In this document: one piece after another, positions 1 to 13,840 of the stretch | Position numbering within the stretch: position 1 is the stretch's first letter | Layout: every line of letters begins with the position of its first letter | Assembly: GCA_028564675.1 (NCBI GenBank) | Contig: JAOVVO010000159.1 | Coordinates: forward strand, 1 to 64,000 | Reading direction: 5' to 3' | Source of the DNA: Onchocerca lupi | Taxonomy: Eukaryota; Nematoda; Chromadorea; Rhabditida; Onchocercidae | Length of the DNA stretch: 64,000 nt | Notes under the pieces: model-generated | Seen by the model: the letters and a program-made list of their open reading frames with translations, nothing else | The model's database searches: none | What the model was told of the DNA's origin: nothing | Translations under genes and position numbers: made by a program

Positions 1-15
1 TAATTTTTTATTAAA

Positions 16-47
<32 letters not shown>

Positions 48-220
48 CAAAAAAGCAAAAAATTTATCCGAATAGAAATTTAATCTTAGCTTTTCATTTA
101 AGACTATTTTATAAATGAAATAAAATGTAACTCACTTTTTCTTTTTTTTTTTTTTTTTTAACCTTTTTCTTTTTCTCAATCTTTTAGCAAACAAAATTTT
201 CTTGTTAACAAATAGAATAA

Positions 221-340
221 AATGTAAAAATCTCGAAATGATTAAACTTTTAACCTGAAAAATGTAAAAATCTCGAAATGATTAAACTTTTAACCTGAAA
301 AATGTAAAAATCTCGAAATGATTAAACTTTTAACCTGTAA
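221..340. repeat. Three tandem copies of a 40-bp unit
   Basis: The unit starts AATGTAAAAATCTCGAAATG at 221, 261 and 301 and continues ATTAAACTTTTAACCTG. The copies are almost identical; the third ends CCTGTAA instead of CCTGAAA. On the minus strand the first two copies contain a TTTTTCAG-like splice acceptor string, but no coding sequence follows. Confidence 0.95.
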
Positions 341-3276
341 AAAATGCTTTTTTTTTTCTTCCTCGAACAATTAACAGAAATATTTTTAGGTATATGAGGG
401 AAAAATTGGGAAATTTTTCAAATGAGTAAATAATATTTTTCAAATTAATATTCCAATATATTTAAGTATTATTTTAAGATAAATTTTAAAAATAGGAAAT
501 AACTGAGCAAATGTTGGGGATTAAAAAAGCTATATTAATAATAATAATAATAATAATAATATCTAACTTTTCAAATCTATCTGCTTATAAAAAAAAAATT
601 TATGTTCGTTTAATTTTTATTAGTGTTTTCTCTTTTTTTTTTTCCAGAAAATTCCAGAAAACAAGAAAAAAGCATAAATGAAGAAGTAAAATTATTCGCC
701 ATCGTTTCCCTGCTACCATCTTCTAATTTAAAATAATTAGCTAACATTAATTTCAAACAAAAAAAAAAAAAAAAATATAATTGAAAATAGCTTCAATTTA
801 TTTCATGAAAACATATGTCTTCATTATCATCATCAACAATTTTTTAATCAATCAATTGATTAACTAAAAATAAATGTTTTTTTTTTTTTTTTTTTTATGC
901 TTCTATATAACTTTTATTACAAGGGTTAATTGTAAATAACAAACTTTTTTCTCGTTTTTTTTTTTAATTACTAAATTTTTTTCTCATTTTTTTCTAAAAA
1001 AATTTGAAGAAATGAAAATAGTTTTTGTTGAAATAATCATAAAATAAGTTGTTTATATTATTTAGAATTGAAAAAGCTCATATCATCATCTGGCGCAAAC
1101 TATTGAATAAAATATGATATAGCAAAGTGTAAACAAAGAAATATTTTAATGATGTCATCTTAGAGAAATTTTATGATAAACTGAGATAAAAGATCTTAGG
1201 AATCTGATTGATGATAATTAAGAAATATCACTTTTTTTTTTTTTTTTTTTTTGAAATCTTTTTATTCAATTTGTATCTATTAATCAAATATAAGTGACAT
1301 AATCAATCTTGCCATCTTTTTTTTTTTTTTTTTAATTTATTTACATAAGATATATTTTATGAATTGCGGAAGTAATTTTATGATTCAGGCAAAAACTAAT
1401 AATTGAAATAATTGAATTATTCGAAAATGAAAGATTATTCTGTTCTGAATGTAAATAATATTAATTGTCATGAAAGATAACGAATATTAATAGATATTTA
1501 TCATTAAACGAATATTTTTGGAAATAATTTACTGCTGTCAATTTATTATTGTGCAATCAAATCAAAAATGCAAATAATAATTAATAATTAATACTTAATA
1601 ATAATAATAATAATAATTGATATAAATTCAACAGTTTTGGTAGAAAAAAAAAAAAAAAAAAGAGAAAAATCGAAAAATTCTTTTCAAAATAATGCATTTA
1701 AATAGATTTGAAGAAAATTAAATAGAATTAAAAATAATGAAGTATCCATTGCATATATAAAATATTAATCTTATAAGCAATAAAAAAATGAATGGATAAG
1801 AATGAAAGAAAATTGGATTAAAAAATTGCTTATCGGAATTTTGTTTATTTTAAGTGAAATTAAAAATGAGGAATAAGATTTTCAAGAATAGTGAAACGAA
1901 AAATTTGAAATTATATAGGAAAAAAGTGTTACAACAAGAAGAAGTAGAAAAAAGAGAATGAGGAAATTTTTCTGTAATAAAAAATTTTTCATAATATTTA
2001 TGAAATAATTTTATCAAATTTCAATCTACTACTTTCTTCTTGCTTTCTCAAAAGAAAATCTCGTATTACATTTCTTTGATAATATTTCGCTGAAGATGAA
2101 GGAAAATTAAAAAAAAAAAATGAAGAAATAAAGCAGATGGAAAAAAAGATAAAAATAAAAATAAATTGAAAAACAAAAGTTAAGTTAAATTAAAATTTCA
2201 AATAATCATTTATTATATGTGAAGCATAATGCTACTAAAATAATCGTTTTTATTAGTTAAAAATTCATTATTCATTTTTTTTTTGTTTTTTTTGCAACAA
2301 TTATTAATTAAATGAAACGAGAAATAAAAATATTGTTATGATTTTTAGTTGTTGCAGGGGCAATTTAAAAAAAAAAAAAAAAAATTAATTTTTATGCGAT
2401 ATTGATGAAAAGGAATGTGAAATAATTTCTCGGTAATTTTCATAAGAACGATTTCTTTTTTTTTCGATTTTTCATTATTTAAAAATAAAATTTCTAATCT
2501 ATAATTGTTTTCATTGATAATTTTTTTCCTAATTACAATTTTTTTGCTATAGTAATAATTTTATTTATTATTTTAATTATTATTAATATAATAATAAGTA
2601 TTACTATATTAATGTTAACAATAATTTTTAATAGTAATAATAATGATAATTATTATTATTATTACTATTATCAAAAATTATTATTATTATTGTTGACTAA
2701 AAGATGAACTGTTAAAAGCTAAATGATTATTGTTTATGACTATGTAAACTTTAGTATTATATCAAAATATTTATAGCCATATCAGGATAATAGCAACAAT
2801 AGTGATAATAATGATAACTATAGTAATGCAAATAAGAATAGGAATAAGGAAGAATAAGAAGAGAAAAAAAGTAATAATAATAATAGCGATTATTTAAAAA
2901 AAGTAATAATTATGAAATTAGTTATTGATAAATCATTATCAATAAGATATGTTAAAGACAAAAATGATTTTTTGATTAAATGTCAAATATTGACAACAAA
3001 ATCAAGAAATTCATCTAATGAAATGAATATTTATCATTCAAATAATTTTATGTTTTATCATTTTTTCTTATTTTTTATTTTTTAAATGATTTATTTTTCA
3101 AAAAATTCGTTTTTTATAAATTCAAACTTTTTGCTGAATGATTTATTTTTATGATTGTAACAATATTCAATGTTTAAAAATTTAAATAAAATACTAATGC
3201 TATTATCATCTTCAATAATAATTTATTTTTCAATTCTTGTAACTTAATTTTTTTTTTTTTCAAAAACAAAAAATAA

Positions 3277-3286
3277 CCCCCCCCCC
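3277..3286. repeat. Isolated poly(C) run of 10
   Basis: A run of ten C followed directly by about 13 A. It is the only long G/C homopolymer I saw in the window, whereas A/T runs of this length are very common. Confidence 0.9.
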
Positions 3287-6200
3287 AAAAAAAAAAAAAC
3301 TCCCCTAATACTAAATCAAAAGCATTTAATAAAAAAGAAGAAATGTCAAAAATAGTGAAAAAAAATTTTAATTCAAATTAAAAATTATTTTCATATTGTA
3401 TGAATTTATGTTTCAAAAATCTTGATCAAAAGATAAAATGCTATATTCTATTTTAAATATCGTTTTATAAATACGATAAGTTAATGATTTATCATTATTT
3501 GAAATATTTTGCAAAATGATTTTCCATAATTTTATTCATAATTTGATAATAATTAAAATTATACATAATAATATTTATCAAACGTAGATTAGTGTAAAAA
3601 ATTATATCATAAATGTATTAGTCAGGGTTTAATTAAATTTTAATAGATAAATAAAAATTAAATAATTTGAAAAAATTTTCGACAATATAAATTTTATTTC
3701 TGTTTCAAATTTATCATTTCATTAATATGCGATTTAATCATTAACAAATGTTCTATTTATTTAAATTATTGACAAATAAATTAAATACTATAAATTTCGA
3801 TGAAATGAGGAAGAAAAAAAAAAAACGAGAAAAGAATTGAAATTTTTTGAAATGCGCTAAAACTATTATTTAGGAAATTTACCTAAAAATATGTCCTTTC
3901 AGCAAATTTATTTTTTTACTTTTGCATGATTTTGAATAATTAAAATGATAATTTAGATTGTAATGATAAATTTGATTAAAATTTGATGATATCTGATGTA
4001 AAAAATGATGATTATATCTGACATGCCATGATAAACAATAAAAAAGAAATGGCTTTCTTGCGAATTTTTAAGTTTTAAAAAGTACGTTATTCGATAGTTC
4101 AGTTTTAAAATAAAAATATCATCCATTTGAAATAAAATGACTAAAAAAAATTTAAACTCATATCTATTATATACAATATTTTGGAAATTATGTACATATT
4201 TTAATTTTACCAAATGATTAGCAATAAATTAATGCTGATTTAGATAAATTGTAGATATATTTTTAGGAAAATTTATTAAATTTTATTTCTAAAAAATGAC
4301 TGTCGTAAATAAATTCCAATTTTGAAAAACATATCATTTATTCTTGAATTTTGTTTCTTACTTTAAATTCAATATTTAGAGGAAAATTTATTTTAACTAT
4401 TTAATTACTATTAATTAAACAATATTAACATACTAAGCAAATTTTCGTCAATCCTACGAATCAAAAAATTGAAATATTTTAAATTTTTCAATATTTCAGT
4501 TTTTTGAATTCACAAAATTACTCCATCTTCTTTATTATTATTATTTTCAAATTCTATTTTTTTTTTAGTGATCATTTTCAGTAAAAATTTGATAATTTAA
4601 GAATACAAATATCTAAGCCGAACTACGACTGCTTTTTTTTTTCAACCATAATTTCTTTTTTTTTTTTTTTTATAATTGAAATTAAAATTCATTTCAAAAA
4701 GTGCTCTCATTTAAGTAAATCATTTTTGCTTATCCTTATCAAAATTTATACGGATATCATCGAATTTTTAGAAAAGTTCAAAATTTTATCGATTATTTTT
4801 TTTCTCTTTTATACATTCATATTTGAAAAAAAAGATCATCTTTGAAATTTTTTATGAAAAAATTCAAAAGCATAAACTTTTTCGTCTCGTTAAAAAATTA
4901 ATCAAATCCAAAAAAAAAAAAAAAAAAAAAATGATTTATTAATACCAAATTCAAAATTATAATTAAAACGATGAAAAAATGGTTTAAAAAAAAAAAATTT
5001 CGACAAAAATTTTAATATTTTCCAAAAATAAATGATTAAAATTTGTTTTATCCAAAAATTCCTTATAAATTTTATTGCTTTTTTCCACTATACATTTCAT
5101 TTTTCTTTCATTTGCTTACTTTAATACTTGCAATAAAACAAAAGAATAATGAAGAAAGTGAATTAAAATGAGAAAGAAAATTAAGGATTTAAAAAGATAA
5201 CGTAAAAAAGAAAAAATAAAATAAAATGATTTAAGAATAAAAAAAAATGGATTAAAATTAAATAAAAAAAAAAATCATAAAAGTGGAAAAAAAAAAAACT
5301 AAAATTCAATACAATTGAAAGAATCAAACATACATAATTTTATCTATCTATCTAAATATATATATATGTATATTAAATTGAAAACATCATTGACATCATC
5401 AAATTATATTATCCAGTTGAATGTTTCAAAAGCGTAAATATTCGCAAAAATTTATTCGCCCAATCTGAGCGATCTTCTTTTTCTTTTTTTTTTTTTTTTT
5501 TTTTGTTTTCCTAACAATTGAAAAAAGTAAAAAGATTTGAAATGACACATTTCAACTTTTGTCTTCTGCGATCATTCAATTAAAAAAGTTTTCCATTTCT
5601 TTCACATCAGAATATGAAATGAAATGAAATTGACAAAATGGAAAAGGAAACATTCAGTTAATTTTTTCCATCTTTTTTTTTTTTTTTTTTCATTTTTTAG
5701 TTTATTCTCTAAAAGCACTTTTTTCCGCTTCTTTTCTTTCAATAGTTTTTCTCCTTTCTTTTTTTTTTTTTTTTTATCTCTTTTAAAATTATCAACCAAA
5801 AAATTTTTTTTCATTCTCTTTCTTTTGTCATTTTCACTTTTATGTAACTTTTTTTTTTTTTTTCATGATATATTCAAAATCCTAGGTCGTTTTTTTTTTC
5901 CGCTTCACTTTTCACTTCGCTAAGTTATAATATTGAAATTTGGAAATGAGAAAAAAGAAAAAAAAAAGAATGAAATTTTTTTAAATATTTAAAAATATGC
6001 TTTAAAAAAAAAAATTACACCTAGATATTTATTAATTAGAAAATTTTCGTATAAAAAAAAGAGCGGAAAATTGAAATTGGAAGAGATGGAATAAATTGCT
6101 AATCAATAATTGTTAATTAGATTTTAAATGTTGCAATATTTGAGCAAAATGTTCGTTTTCCCATTGCTTATAACTGTACTGTATACTTTGAATTGATATG

Positions 6201-6936
6201 TTGAAATTAAAATACAGTATTAAAATACAGTATCTTTTTAACAAGTATAAATTTCATCCAATTTCATTGATCAATTTAATTTTCTATTTTAGAGAAATAG
6301 TTGAAAAAAATTTGATTGAAAAAGTAACAGTAAATTGAAAAAAATATTATCATACAAAGATTTCTATATTGTAAAATAGGCTAATTTCTTATTCATTATT
6401 AAAGAAAGCTGAAAAAATTAAATACAAAACAAAAATTTAAAAAATATTTCAATTGTAATAATTTTCAAAATTTTTACAATTTGTAAATTTTCAAGTAAAT
6501 ATGAAAAAGAATGACAAAAATTTTTAGCATAAATTGAATTGATAGAAGTAAAGTAATATGGATAGCAAATAAGAGTAATGTTGAATTTTTCATTTTTTTT
6601 TTTTTTTTCTTTCTTTCTTTCTTTCTTCTTTTCGATAAATGTGTGTAAAAGTTTGAATAAAAATCCATTTTTATATCTCGAATATGATTAATTAAGAAAA
6701 AAAAAAAAAAAAAAAAAAAAAAAGGAAAGGCATTTTTCGCAATTTTTTCCTTTTTCCTTTTTACTTTTTTTTTTTTTTTTTTTTTTAGTTTAATTTTATT
6801 TCACCAAGTATAACTGTTAGAAAGGGAGCATATTTTAATCAAATTGAAATTCTCATTTAAAATTATAATTACTTATGTATGATTAAAAGTATATATCAAG
6901 CATGCAATTAACAAAAATTAATGATAATATCGGGAA

Positions 6937-7175
6937 AAATCAATAATATCATGCACCTAAGAAATGAAAAAAATTATGAGAAAAATCGATATTATAATCA
7001 AAATTATCATTAGAAATAATCAATGATAATGATATGAAGAAATGAACAATATTGCTCATTTAAAAAATCAATAATATTATGCAAAAAAAAAGAAAAAAAA
7101 ATTTTGTTGTCATAGAAAAATTAATAATATTATGTGGAGAAAAATCAATAAAAAAAAAAAAAATCAATAATGCTA
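6937..7175. repeat. Degenerate ATCAATAATATTATG repeat
   Basis: Five or so diverged copies of a motif close to AAAAATCAATAATATTATG, separated by A-rich spacers, for example near 6937, 7066, 7118, 7141 and 7161. No ORF is associated. Confidence 0.5.
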
Positions 7176-8244
7176 TCAAAGACTATTATAGCAGAAATGC
7201 TATTGGAAAAAGATAAAAAAAAATATATTATCAGAATGAAATGTAAAATAATAATATTTTCCTCATTTTTATTCCATTCATTCCTTTTTTTTTTCTTTTT
7301 TTTTCCCTTTTTCATCTAATTCTTTATTACTTCTTCAGTTATTTTCCATCTTCTCATCTCTTTGCTCGGATAAAATACTTGAAAAATAAATTGAAATAAA
7401 TATAAGTGCAATACTTATTTAATGAAAGAACGATAAATTCTTTTATTTATTTATTTATTTTTTTTTTTTTTGTTTTTAAATTCCTTTCTAATGTATGAAT
7501 TTGAATAAAATACAAAAATTTTGTAATTACTTTAATTATGTAACAAAAATTAAGTGTAATTTTTTTTGTCTCCAAATTCCTAACATATTCATAAAATGCA
7601 TTTTATTTTAGGAAGATTTGTTGAAAAATTTGATATTTCTTAAATCTTAAGTGATACAGCATTTTTACAACTATTAAATGTATTATTCAAACAAATACTG
7701 TAACTCAAATAGCATCAAATTTTCAATTCAATTATTTAATTCAATTAATTTATCAAATTATTGCACAGTATATAAATCAAATTCATAACTGTTATCTTAA
7801 TTCATCAATTGAATTATAATTTTTAACCTGATTCATTATGTGCAAGAAATAGCTAAATAAAATTTATTCTAAATTTTTTCATCCATTTAATTTTTTTTGA
7901 TTGTTTGAAAACAAAACTTATTCGTTTAATTTTTGTCATTCAATTGATTAATTCATTTAATTAATTATTTTTAAAAAAGGCAAAAATGAAATGAAACTAT
8001 CAGTTCATAATATTTACGCAAATATATATTTATATATATGTATGTTCTATAAATCATTTTAGCATTGCTTAATCTCAGTGGATTAGTTTAGTTTAAAAAT
8101 TTGACATATCTTAAAACTTTTTCAATCTTAAACATGAAAATATTCAATAATTTCATATTAGTACGATTTAAAAATGAGGAAATTGTAGAAGAAAATGAAA
8201 TTAGAATATGGAACGAAAAAAAAAAAGAATAGCAATTTAATTAA

Positions 8245-8280
<36 letters not shown>

Positions 8281-10784
8281 AAGAAAAAAGAAATAAATTG
8301 ATTTTGTTAAATTTTTTTCACCTACGATTTTGTCACATTTAGAAATATTTGATAATTTTTCCAAAATCCTAATCTAACATTCCTAAAAAGTTTCTTTGTT
8401 TTCATTTTTTTTTCTCATTTTTAATTTTAAATAGCAAAAAAAAAAAAAAAAAAAAAGGGAATTCATTTGCAAGAAATTTATCAATCCTAATTTGGTAGTG
8501 ATAAATAATACACTGCAAGGATTTGTCAGTGTTAGTGTCCTTTTTTTTTTTTCCTTACATGAAATAAAATCAAATTAATTGAAATAATTAAAATTACCTA
8601 AAAATTTTAAAGTAATTTGCCAATTAAATATAAAAAATTAGTTTGCAAGCATAGTTTGATTAAATTTTTAACAATAAAATTTCCCTGTAATTTTTTTTTT
8701 TTGCTTTTTTAAATTCCCTCCAAAATGAAAGAAAAAAGAAAGACGTTATAAAGAATGAATTTGAAATTTTGAAAGCATAAAATATGAAATGCAATGAATG
8801 AAAAATTAAAGAAAAATTTTAAAAAACTACAAAAAGTTTCGGTAACTTTTTTGTTTTTCAATAAAATGAAGCAAAAATGCAAAAATCAAACGGAAATATC
8901 ACGTCATTGCTTTATCAAAATTAATGAAAATAATATAGTTTCATTAATAATCATTAATTAATGATTCTAAAAATGTGCATATCAATTATCAGTATATTCT
9001 TAGACAAAATGATATCATATTTTTTTTTCATCAAGTAAGCAAAAATAACTTCACAACCTTGAAAATTAAATAAACGTTTATAATTACATATTCCTAAGCA
9101 TTGAAAATGACGTAAGTGATTGGAAATTAAATAACTAATGGTAATTTAATGGATAATAAAAAATTTCGGAGATTAACAGTAGAAATTAAACAAGTGATGA
9201 AATTAGAAACAAGCACTAAAGATTAAGTGAAGAAAATTAATTAATTATTAAAAAAGTAAATGACGTAAATTAATAATCGTTAAAAATTTACGTAATCACT
9301 AATAATTCCATATTTAACAATGATATGATAAATTAATTGTATGCAAAGAATGATATAAATCATTAAAATTTCGTGATAAAAAAAAAACATTTTTTTTTCA
9401 TATTTTAAACAAAAGTGATGAAAAAAAAGAAAGAAAAAAAATTCGAAAAATTTGTTTTGCGAATTATAAAATTAAAGAAAAAAAAAGATTGGTTGGTATG
9501 TGAAGTATGAAATTTGCCTAATATCGACGAAAAAAAAATTTTTTTTTTTCAACCTGAAAAAATACAGACCCATACTATTTCTTCATAAAATACTTCAATT
9601 TTTTTTTCTTTTTTTGGTTTTTTTTTCTCTTCATAAATTTTGAAATGTATTATTGAATGATGAAAATATGTATGTGAAAAAAAAAAAAAAACTATTTATC
9701 AAATTTTATCATTAATCAATTATATCAAATATAATTGTTGAAGAGTTTAATTGATTTTATAGGAAATTGCAATTTTAGCTAAATCGAATTTTATAAAAAT
9801 TTTAAAGACAAAAAAAAAAGTTTTTTAAGTGGGTAAAATTCTCGAATTACTTTAGCTAATGCAAAAACTATCTAAAGTTTCTTTTTCCGCCATGCGCTTA
9901 TTATTTGTTGATTTTCTTGATGAAATCAATTTGATTACTCATTGAAATAAGATAAAAATGATATTTTAGTTTTTATATTTTTAGAATCATTCATTTTTCA
10001 AATATTTTAATATTTAGAATTTTATGCCAAAAATTAGCAATTTAGAAATTTTCTGAAAAACAGAAATTTTCAAGATTTCGTTCATTTCAGATAAGCAAAT
10101 TTTAATATTTTTTGAAATATTTTATGGATGAATTCAAAAAAAAAAAAATCATTTATGATTGAGTAAATTAATTTATAAAATTACATTGAAAAGAATTCTT
10201 TAATGAAAAAATTTATTGGTTTAACTATTAAAGTTATATATTAAATTATGTTACGATTATAATTTTATATTTATTATTTTAAATAAAATAAAAACAAACA
10301 AATAAAAAAAAAAGAAAAACTTATAATGCTAGGCAAACTATCAGTTTAATTTCAATTTCTTCATAAATCAAAAATTAAAAACAATGATTAAAAAATTAAT
10401 TTTTCATTATTCATTATTTTCTGTGAACTTAATTTGTATAATTGTCATCGTTTTAAATATAATGCTATGGCAACTTTAATTGTTTAAATTTTAAAACAAA
10501 AAAAAAACAAAACAAACAAAAAGTATTGCTCTTCGATTGCAAATTTTTCAATACTTTTCCCAACAATATTTTTTCAACTACTTTTTGAGATGAAAATGAT
10601 TAAACAAAATCTTATAGCTATGAAAGAAGTTTACATAGACATTCTGAATACTTTAAATTTTTGGAAAAACGAAAAAAAAAAAAAAGTTTCTGATTTCAAA
10701 TCATTGTTTGCTTAAATTTACAATTTCAATTAATCCTGTTGATATACAGTATTTTATGAAGCGCATTAGAAAGACGAGAAAAAA

Positions 10785-10932
10785 ATGACAAATCAACGCA
10801 AGACTTTAAGCTTTTTTTCCTTCTTTTCTTTGATTTCATTTTTTTTTTTTTTATGTGCTTTTTATAAAAAATTTACGGCTCTATTCTTTTTGTACGATAC
10901 GGTTAATTGCCCTTTTCCATTTTTTTGCTTTT

Positions 10933-10981
<49 letters not shown>

Positions 10982-10991
10982 TTTTTTTTTG

Positions 10992-11024
<33 letters not shown>

Positions 11025-11043
11025 AACTTTTAATCTAAAATAA
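10785..11043. repeat. Long T-rich tract with 40+ base T runs
   Basis: A nearly pure T tract from about 10930 to 11020, interrupted by single C or G bases. Plus-strand ORFs across it translate as poly-Phe and are not considered genes. Confidence 0.8.
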
Positions 11044-13803
11044 AAAGAAAGATCAAAGAATAAGCTATCCATATTTCTAATAAGCTATCCACTAATGACT
11101 AATAAACTATTCATAATTCATTCAATCCGTCTAATTAATTATTCAAATTCTATAATAAACACATTTCTATATTAAAAAAAAAAAAAAAAAAAAAAATAAG
11201 AAGAAAAGTATACAAGGTGAGAAATTGAAATTTTGTTACTTATATCTATATTTATATATATATAAAATCAAAACTTTAAGATATATATGTATATATAAAA
11301 TTAAAACTTTATAAAATCAAAACTTTCTCTTCCTAAAAATTAAAATATTTATTTATATATATATATATAAATCTATTTGGCTAATTTTTATTGAATAAGA
11401 AAAAAATTTAAAGATATAAGGGGGAAAAAAAAAGAGAAAAAGAAAAAATTCAAAATTTTCTTGAAAATTAAAAAAAAGATTTTTTTTTTCTTTTTTGAAA
11501 CTTAATTGATTGCAACAAAATTTTAAATGAGCAAAAAAAAAAAAAACAAAAATTTTGCATATTAAAAAAAAAAGAAAAATTAAATGATAATAATGTTAAT
11601 GATGTTATATCATTTTGATTGAAAATTGCAAAATGTAATAATTTTTGATTTATTACAAATAAATAAATGATTATGGAATAAACAAATAATTATTTTCCAT
11701 GAATTTAATTATGATGCTTAGAAACGATGCCTGGTTACGATGATAATTTTCCTATCCAATATATACTAAAATCAATAAATAATTGAATTTTAAGATAAAT
11801 GCATTGACTAACATTATTAATATGCGTGAAAATGAAATATTGTATTTTCCGGATATCTTTAAATTTATCCCTTATGCAATGAAATAAATTACATCACAAA
11901 TATTTAATTGTAATTTTTAAGAAATTTCAAAAAAAAAACAAAATTTTTTTTTTTGAAAAATTTAAGCGATAATATTCTTTTCTTTTATTTTATTATAATA
12001 TTAGAAATAATAGAATATCAAAGCAATCTTGTTTATATTTTTATAATATTTTGAAATTTTGACAATGAATGAATGATAAATTTTTATTTGATATTTAATA
12101 CTTTCTATTAAATTTTAGTCGAAATTATATTTAGCAAATCATTCTTTAAATAAATAATTCATTCGTTATTATTATTAGTTATCAGTATGTTTTATTTAAT
12201 TTAACAAATTTTGCCACTGATAAGCAATAGTAAGTTTTGCAAAATATATATTGAATTTGAAAAAAAAAAATAAACAAACTTTAAATTTAGATAAATTTTA
12301 TTTGGGAAAATTATGCAAATCATAATTTTGTTTTTTTTTTTTTCAATTAAATGATTATTATGAGAAATTTCGTTAATGAAATAATATTAACCTCAATGAA
12401 TCATCATCATTATCAGTTGTTTGTTATTTTTTACATTCATTTATTCAAGATTGAAAAATATTCGTGAGAATATTATTTTTATAATTTTAATCCAACATAT
12501 TTTATCGTAAATATATTTATTATTTGTTTTGTGAAAGAAAAAAAAAATTCAGTTGAATTTCGCAATGATAAGTGATAATTTTCAAAACAGTTATTAAAAT
12601 ACAATTTACAAAAATAGAACAATAACATAGAAAGCTAATTTCTTGTTTTTTTTTTCCTTTATTTATTTTCAATTAAATAACAAAATGATTGTTTATAAAA
12701 AAAAAAAAAAAAGAAAAAATGATGAAAATAAAAACAAATCAATAAAAAAAAAAATTAATGCCTTAAAATGAATATTTTTGTTATGGTTATAGATATAAGA
12801 TAAAATTTATATCATATTTGAAGATTTCCATTTAATAATAATCATTTTTTTTCTTTTTCCGTATTTATGTTAATTCAAATTATTTTATTATTTCTCTAAA
12901 TTATTCAAAAAAAAATTTTTGTAAATTTCCATCTAATAATAAATTAATGTTAACAATAATATTATCACTGAAAAATTGTTCATTTATCAATTAAAAAATT
13001 CACAAATGAATCAATTAATCATTTTTTTTATAATTAATAACAATGAATATGGTATAAAATAATCATAATGATAAGAATAATAATGCCAACGAATACGATG
13101 AAATCAATTTCTTCATTTGTTTACGGTAGTTGTTGCAGTGGTATATCGATTTTTTTCTAACATATAATTTTTATCATTAGAAATTCCAATTATATCATAA
13201 TTGCTTAGGTGTAATTTTTACATCAGATAGAAATATTTCTGCAATATTATCATTGTTTATACTTATCTGAAAACGAATATATTTGGCATATTCTTAGCAA
13301 TAATTATGAACAAAAATGATTTTGAGGAAAACAAATGAACTAAGAATATCACTATGAATAACTTCTCAAAAAAAAAAAAAAAAAAAAGTATGATAAGCTA
13401 ATAATTGCTAATTAATGATAATAAAAATTATAATTTCAAAAAAAAAAACATTTCAATTGATCGAATATTAAATTTAATTTAGCAAAATTTACGAAAATTT
13501 TCTGCGAATTTTTTTTCCAAATTAATCTAGAAAGAATTTTTTTGTTTAATTTTACAGATTAATACTTGATGAAATGTTAATTGATAAGTAAATTGAATAA
13601 GTGATAGAATAAAATTGAGAATTGACTGTGACAGACAAAATAATCGTTAAAATTTAAGCAAAATTTTAGCATAATCATAGAATGTGTCAAAAATGAAGAA
13701 AATAAATTTTGAAAATTTGTCTTTCGTTCAATTTTTAGTTCTTTCAAACAAATTCAAACAAAAAAATGTTAAAAGTATAAATCATAGCTCTTTTTCTCTC
13801 TTA

Positions 13804-13840
<37 letters not shown>

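Noticed and set aside
221..340. CRISPR-like repeat array
   Set aside because: Only three directly adjacent copies without unique spacers, in a eukaryotic context.
5602..5923. Overlapping poly-Lys and poly-Phe ORFs on both strands
   Set aside because: Products of homopolymers and CTTT repeats; no start or splice context.
10785..11043. Poly-Phe ORFs on the plus strand
   Set aside because: They are translations of a long T run; no natural protein composition.
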